This document shows, piece by piece, positions 61,994 to 64,000 of a stretch of DNA of 64,000 nt. Where the stretch lies: NCBI RefSeq assembly GCF_004614185.1, contig NZ_SPVF01000006.1, forward strand, positions 1-64,000. The letters run 5' to 3'. This stretch comes from Zemynaea arenosa. Its GTDB lineage: Bacteria; Pseudomonadota; Gammaproteobacteria; Burkholderiales; Burkholderiaceae_D. The translations under genes and the position numbers were made by a program. The notes beneath the pieces are model-generated. The model was not told the DNA's origin, searched no databases, and was given only the letters and a program-made list of their open reading frames with translations. Position 1 is the stretch's first letter. Every line of letters begins with the position of its first letter.

Positions 61994-64000
61994 GCAATAC
62001 CTCCGCCGGATTGAACAACAACCTGTCCACTTCCGCCACCGGCCGTCCGCAGACGCGGATCATCGTCGACCTGCGCACCCTGGTGCCGCTGGCGCTCATC
62101 ATGCTCGGCTGCCTGGTGCTGCTGGTGCTGCGCATGCGCGGCCTGTTCCCGCAGGTGTTCGCGGACGAGCTGCTGTATTCCACGGCCGCGCGGCTGGAGC
62201 CGATGAAGCAGGCTGTCCTGCCCTCGTATGTCTACTTCGCGCTGTTCGGCGCCACCAATGCCTGCGGCCCGGCCTTCCTGTCCTGCGCGCGGGGCCTGAA
62301 CGTTGCCCTGTTCGTGGCGGCCGCGCCTTTCATCTACCTGTGCGCGCGGCGCTTCTGCGACCGCGCGCCCGCGCTGTGCATCACAGCGTTCGCACTGTTC
62401 TCGCCGGTGAACAGCTACGTCTTCTACTTCATGCCCGAGGCGACCTACTTCTTCGGCATGTGGGTCCTGATGTGGTTTGCGCTCACGCGCTACGACCGTC
62501 CGGGGGCGGGCTACGGCGTCGGCCTGGGTGTGCTGTTTGGACTGCTGTCCATGGTGAAGGCGCACGCGCTGTTCATCATGCCCGCGCAATGCGTGTTCAT
62601 GCTGTTTCTCGGCTGGCGCGAGCGCGCGCTGGTGGCACGCATCATCGCCATCGCGGCCATGCTGGTCACCTTTGCCGTGGTGCGCGAAGGCCTGGGCTAC
62701 CTGCTGGCCGGACCGGCAGGCCTGGACTTGCTGGGCAGCTTCTATGGCACGGCCGCCAAGGACAACCAGCAGGGCAGCCGCGTCGCGCAGTTGCTGCTTC
62801 CGGCCTTTGTCAGCCTCAAGGGCCATCTGCTGACGCTGATGCTGCTGGTGCCGCTGCCGCTGGCCGCCCTGCTGTGGAGCGCAGGGCAGCGTAGCGTGCG
62901 CGCCGACCATCACCGCGCCGCGACCCTGCTGGGCGCCGCCCTGCTGTTCGCCGCGCCGTTTGGGTTGACGGTGATGTACACCGCGTCCATCGCCCACGTG
63001 GAGAACGAAGCCACCCGCCTGCACCTGCGCTACTACAGCTATGCCCTGCCCCTGCTGCTGATGATCGGCGCCGCCGGCCTGGACCAGGCCACCGCGCAGG
63101 CACGGCGCTGGCCGCGCGCGATCCTGGCCGCACTGGCCGGCGCCGCGCTGCTGTATGCCATGTACCGGCTGCGTATCGAGTACCGCCCCAACTACATCGA
63201 CAGCCCGGAGATCATGGCGTTCTTCCAGCGCCGCCCGTGGATGATCGCGCTGGCCCAACTCGGCCTGCTTGGCTGGTGGGTGGTGCAGCCGCAGCGTGCC
63301 GCGCGCTGGTTTGTGCTCGCGCTGGTGCCCGTGCTGGCCTTCCATCTGATGCTCGGCATGCGTGACCAGGTGAGCGCCATGGGCCAGCCTAACGTCGCCG
63401 ATGCCGCGGGCATCTTTGCGCGCGAACATCTGCCGCCGCAGGAGCGTAAAGGCCTGCTGCTCGCCGGCGGCCACCTGGGCCTTCTGATGCGCGCCAAGTT
63501 CCAGCTGGACGCGCCCGAAGTGCAGATGCTGCCGCTGCCGGACGGCGTGGAGTTCGACGCCAGCCAGGTGCCGCGCGACCGCGACTGGCTGCTGCTGATC
63601 GGCGACCATGCCCTGCCACCTGACCTCAAGGTGGTGGCGCGCAAGGAGGAATTCGTGATGGTGCGGCTGGAGAACCGCTTCACGCCACTGGCCAGCGTGG
63701 ACCTGAACCGGCCTTTGGTTCCAGGTGGGGCCATCACCTCCATCGAAGGCCTGGGCGAGACTGAGGACTGGGGCACCTGGTCCGTGGCCAGGCGCGTGGT
63801 GATTCATCTGCGCGATCCGGCGCCGGTGCGCCTGCACCTGGTGCTGCGCGGCCGCGCCTACGGGCCCAATCTGGGCAAGGATGTGATGGTGCATGCGGGC
63901 GAGGCGTCCGGCCACTTCCGCTTCGATGGTGAACTGCGCGACGCCACAGTGCGCCTGCAGACCGATGGCCGCCAGCGCGACATCGTGCTGGAGATCCCCG
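61990..64000 (+). CDS. GT-C-like membrane glycosyltransferase with periplasmic C-terminal domain, 3' end cut by window
   Basis: At least 670 residues, open to the window end. About 10-12 hydrophobic helices fill residues 30-470. A periplasmic first loop carries FPQVFADELLYSTAAR, where the acidic Asp-Glu pair is at the usual GT-C catalytic position. After about residue 480 a soluble region follows, with GAITSIEGLGETEDWGTWS, a pattern like the C-terminal sandwich domain of some sugar transferases (DUF7024-like). Together with the GT2 and GtrA genes it forms a GtrB-GtrA-GtrC-like set that modifies O-antigen or another surface glycan in the periplasm. Its ATG overlaps the GtrA stop (ATGA). Confidence 0.78.
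   Translation, partial: MSNTSAGLNNNLSTSATGRPQTRIIVDLRTLVPLALIMLGCLVLLVLRMRGLFPQVFADELLYSTAARLEPMKQAVLPSYVYFALFGATNACGPAFLSCARGLNVALFVAAAPFIYLCARRFCDRAPALCITAFALFSPVNSYVFYFMPEATYFFGMWVLMWFALTRYDRPGAGYGVGLGVLFGLLSMVKAHALFIMPAQCVFMLFLGWRERALVARIIAIAAMLVTFAVVREGLGYLLAGPAGLDLLGSFYGTAAKDNQQGSRVAQLLLPAFVSLKGHLLTLMLLVPLPLAALLWSAGQRSVRADHHRAATLLGAALLFAAPFGLTVMYTASIAHVENEATRLHLRYYSYALPLLLMIGAAGLDQATAQARRWPRAILAALAGAALLYAMYRLRIEYRPNYIDSPEIMAFFQRRPWMIALAQLGLLGWWVVQPQRAARWFVLALVPVLAFHLMLGMRDQVSAMGQPNVADAAGIFAREHLPPQERKGLLLAGGHLGLLMRAKFQLDAPEVQMLPLPDGVEFDASQVPRDRDWLLLIGDHALPPDLKVVARKEEFVMVRLENRFTPLASVDLNRPLVPGGAITSIEGLGETEDWGTWSVARRVVIHLRDPAPVRLHLVLRGRAYGPNLGKDVMVHAGEASGHFRFDGELRDATVRLQTDGRQRDIVLEIP

Overview
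The window is about 64 kb of high-GC, gene-dense chromosome. It has no rRNA, tRNA, CRISPR array, phage or insertion sequence that I could recognise. The gene order yebC-purD-hemF-nadD-rsfS-rlmH-maf-rng, the PEP-CTERM-type protein, TrhO, the WaaF/MsbA/WaaL-like LPS genes and the Wzm/Wzt O-antigen exporter suggest a Burkholderiales bacterium, most likely Oxalobacteraceae (Massilia-like). That assignment is inference from gene content and order; no database search was run.

Layout. 1-4.9 kb: an edge-truncated reading frame joining two PEP-CTERM-type proteins, a divergent LysR/MFS pair and an Lgt-like membrane protein. 5-7.2 kb: a large unassigned lipoprotein with an OmpA-like tail. 7.4-14.2 kb: a housekeeping run with translational overlaps (yebC, purD, hemF, nadD, rsfS, rlmH, maf, rng), then a gene remnant and two small membrane proteins. 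15.4-16.1 kb: a TetR regulator facing three palindromes. 16.1-23.6 kb: a tightly packed minus-strand set, a fused FdsG/FdsB subunit, a formate dehydrogenase catalytic subunit, FdhD and a tungstate ABC transporter (TupB, TupC, TupA). Together they suggest a tungsten-dependent, NAD-linked formate dehydrogenase. 23.7-29.5 kb: LPS core genes (WaaF, MsbA, ligase, two glycosyltransferases). 29.5-36.4 kb: DnaE, a HAD phosphatase, a methyltransferase and TrhO.

36.4-50.1 kb is the most interesting part. It holds a complete type I secretion system (TolC, HlyD, ABC) beside a 912-residue, cysteine-free, RTX-like S-layer-type protein. Next come a FecR-domain protein with a TbpB-like C-terminus, a CHASE2 class III nucleotide cyclase, a TPR/beta-barrel outer-membrane protein, a VanZ-like protein and a Crp-family regulator. 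Three perfect TGTGA-N6-TCACA sites lie upstream of the secretion operon, the S-layer gene and the fecR/cyclase pair. Each sits about 30-32 bp (centre to centre) from a -10-like hexamer. The sequence therefore encodes a candidate self-contained circuit: cyclase, cyclic nucleotide, Crp, surface layer and its exporter.

50.2-64 kb: O-antigen export (Wzm, Wzt with a carbohydrate-binding tail), a coiled-coil methyltransferase, a 1061-residue multi-domain glycosyltransferase, an SGNH acyltransferase, an RhlE-type helicase, and a GtrB/GtrA/GT-C-like module that runs off the right edge.
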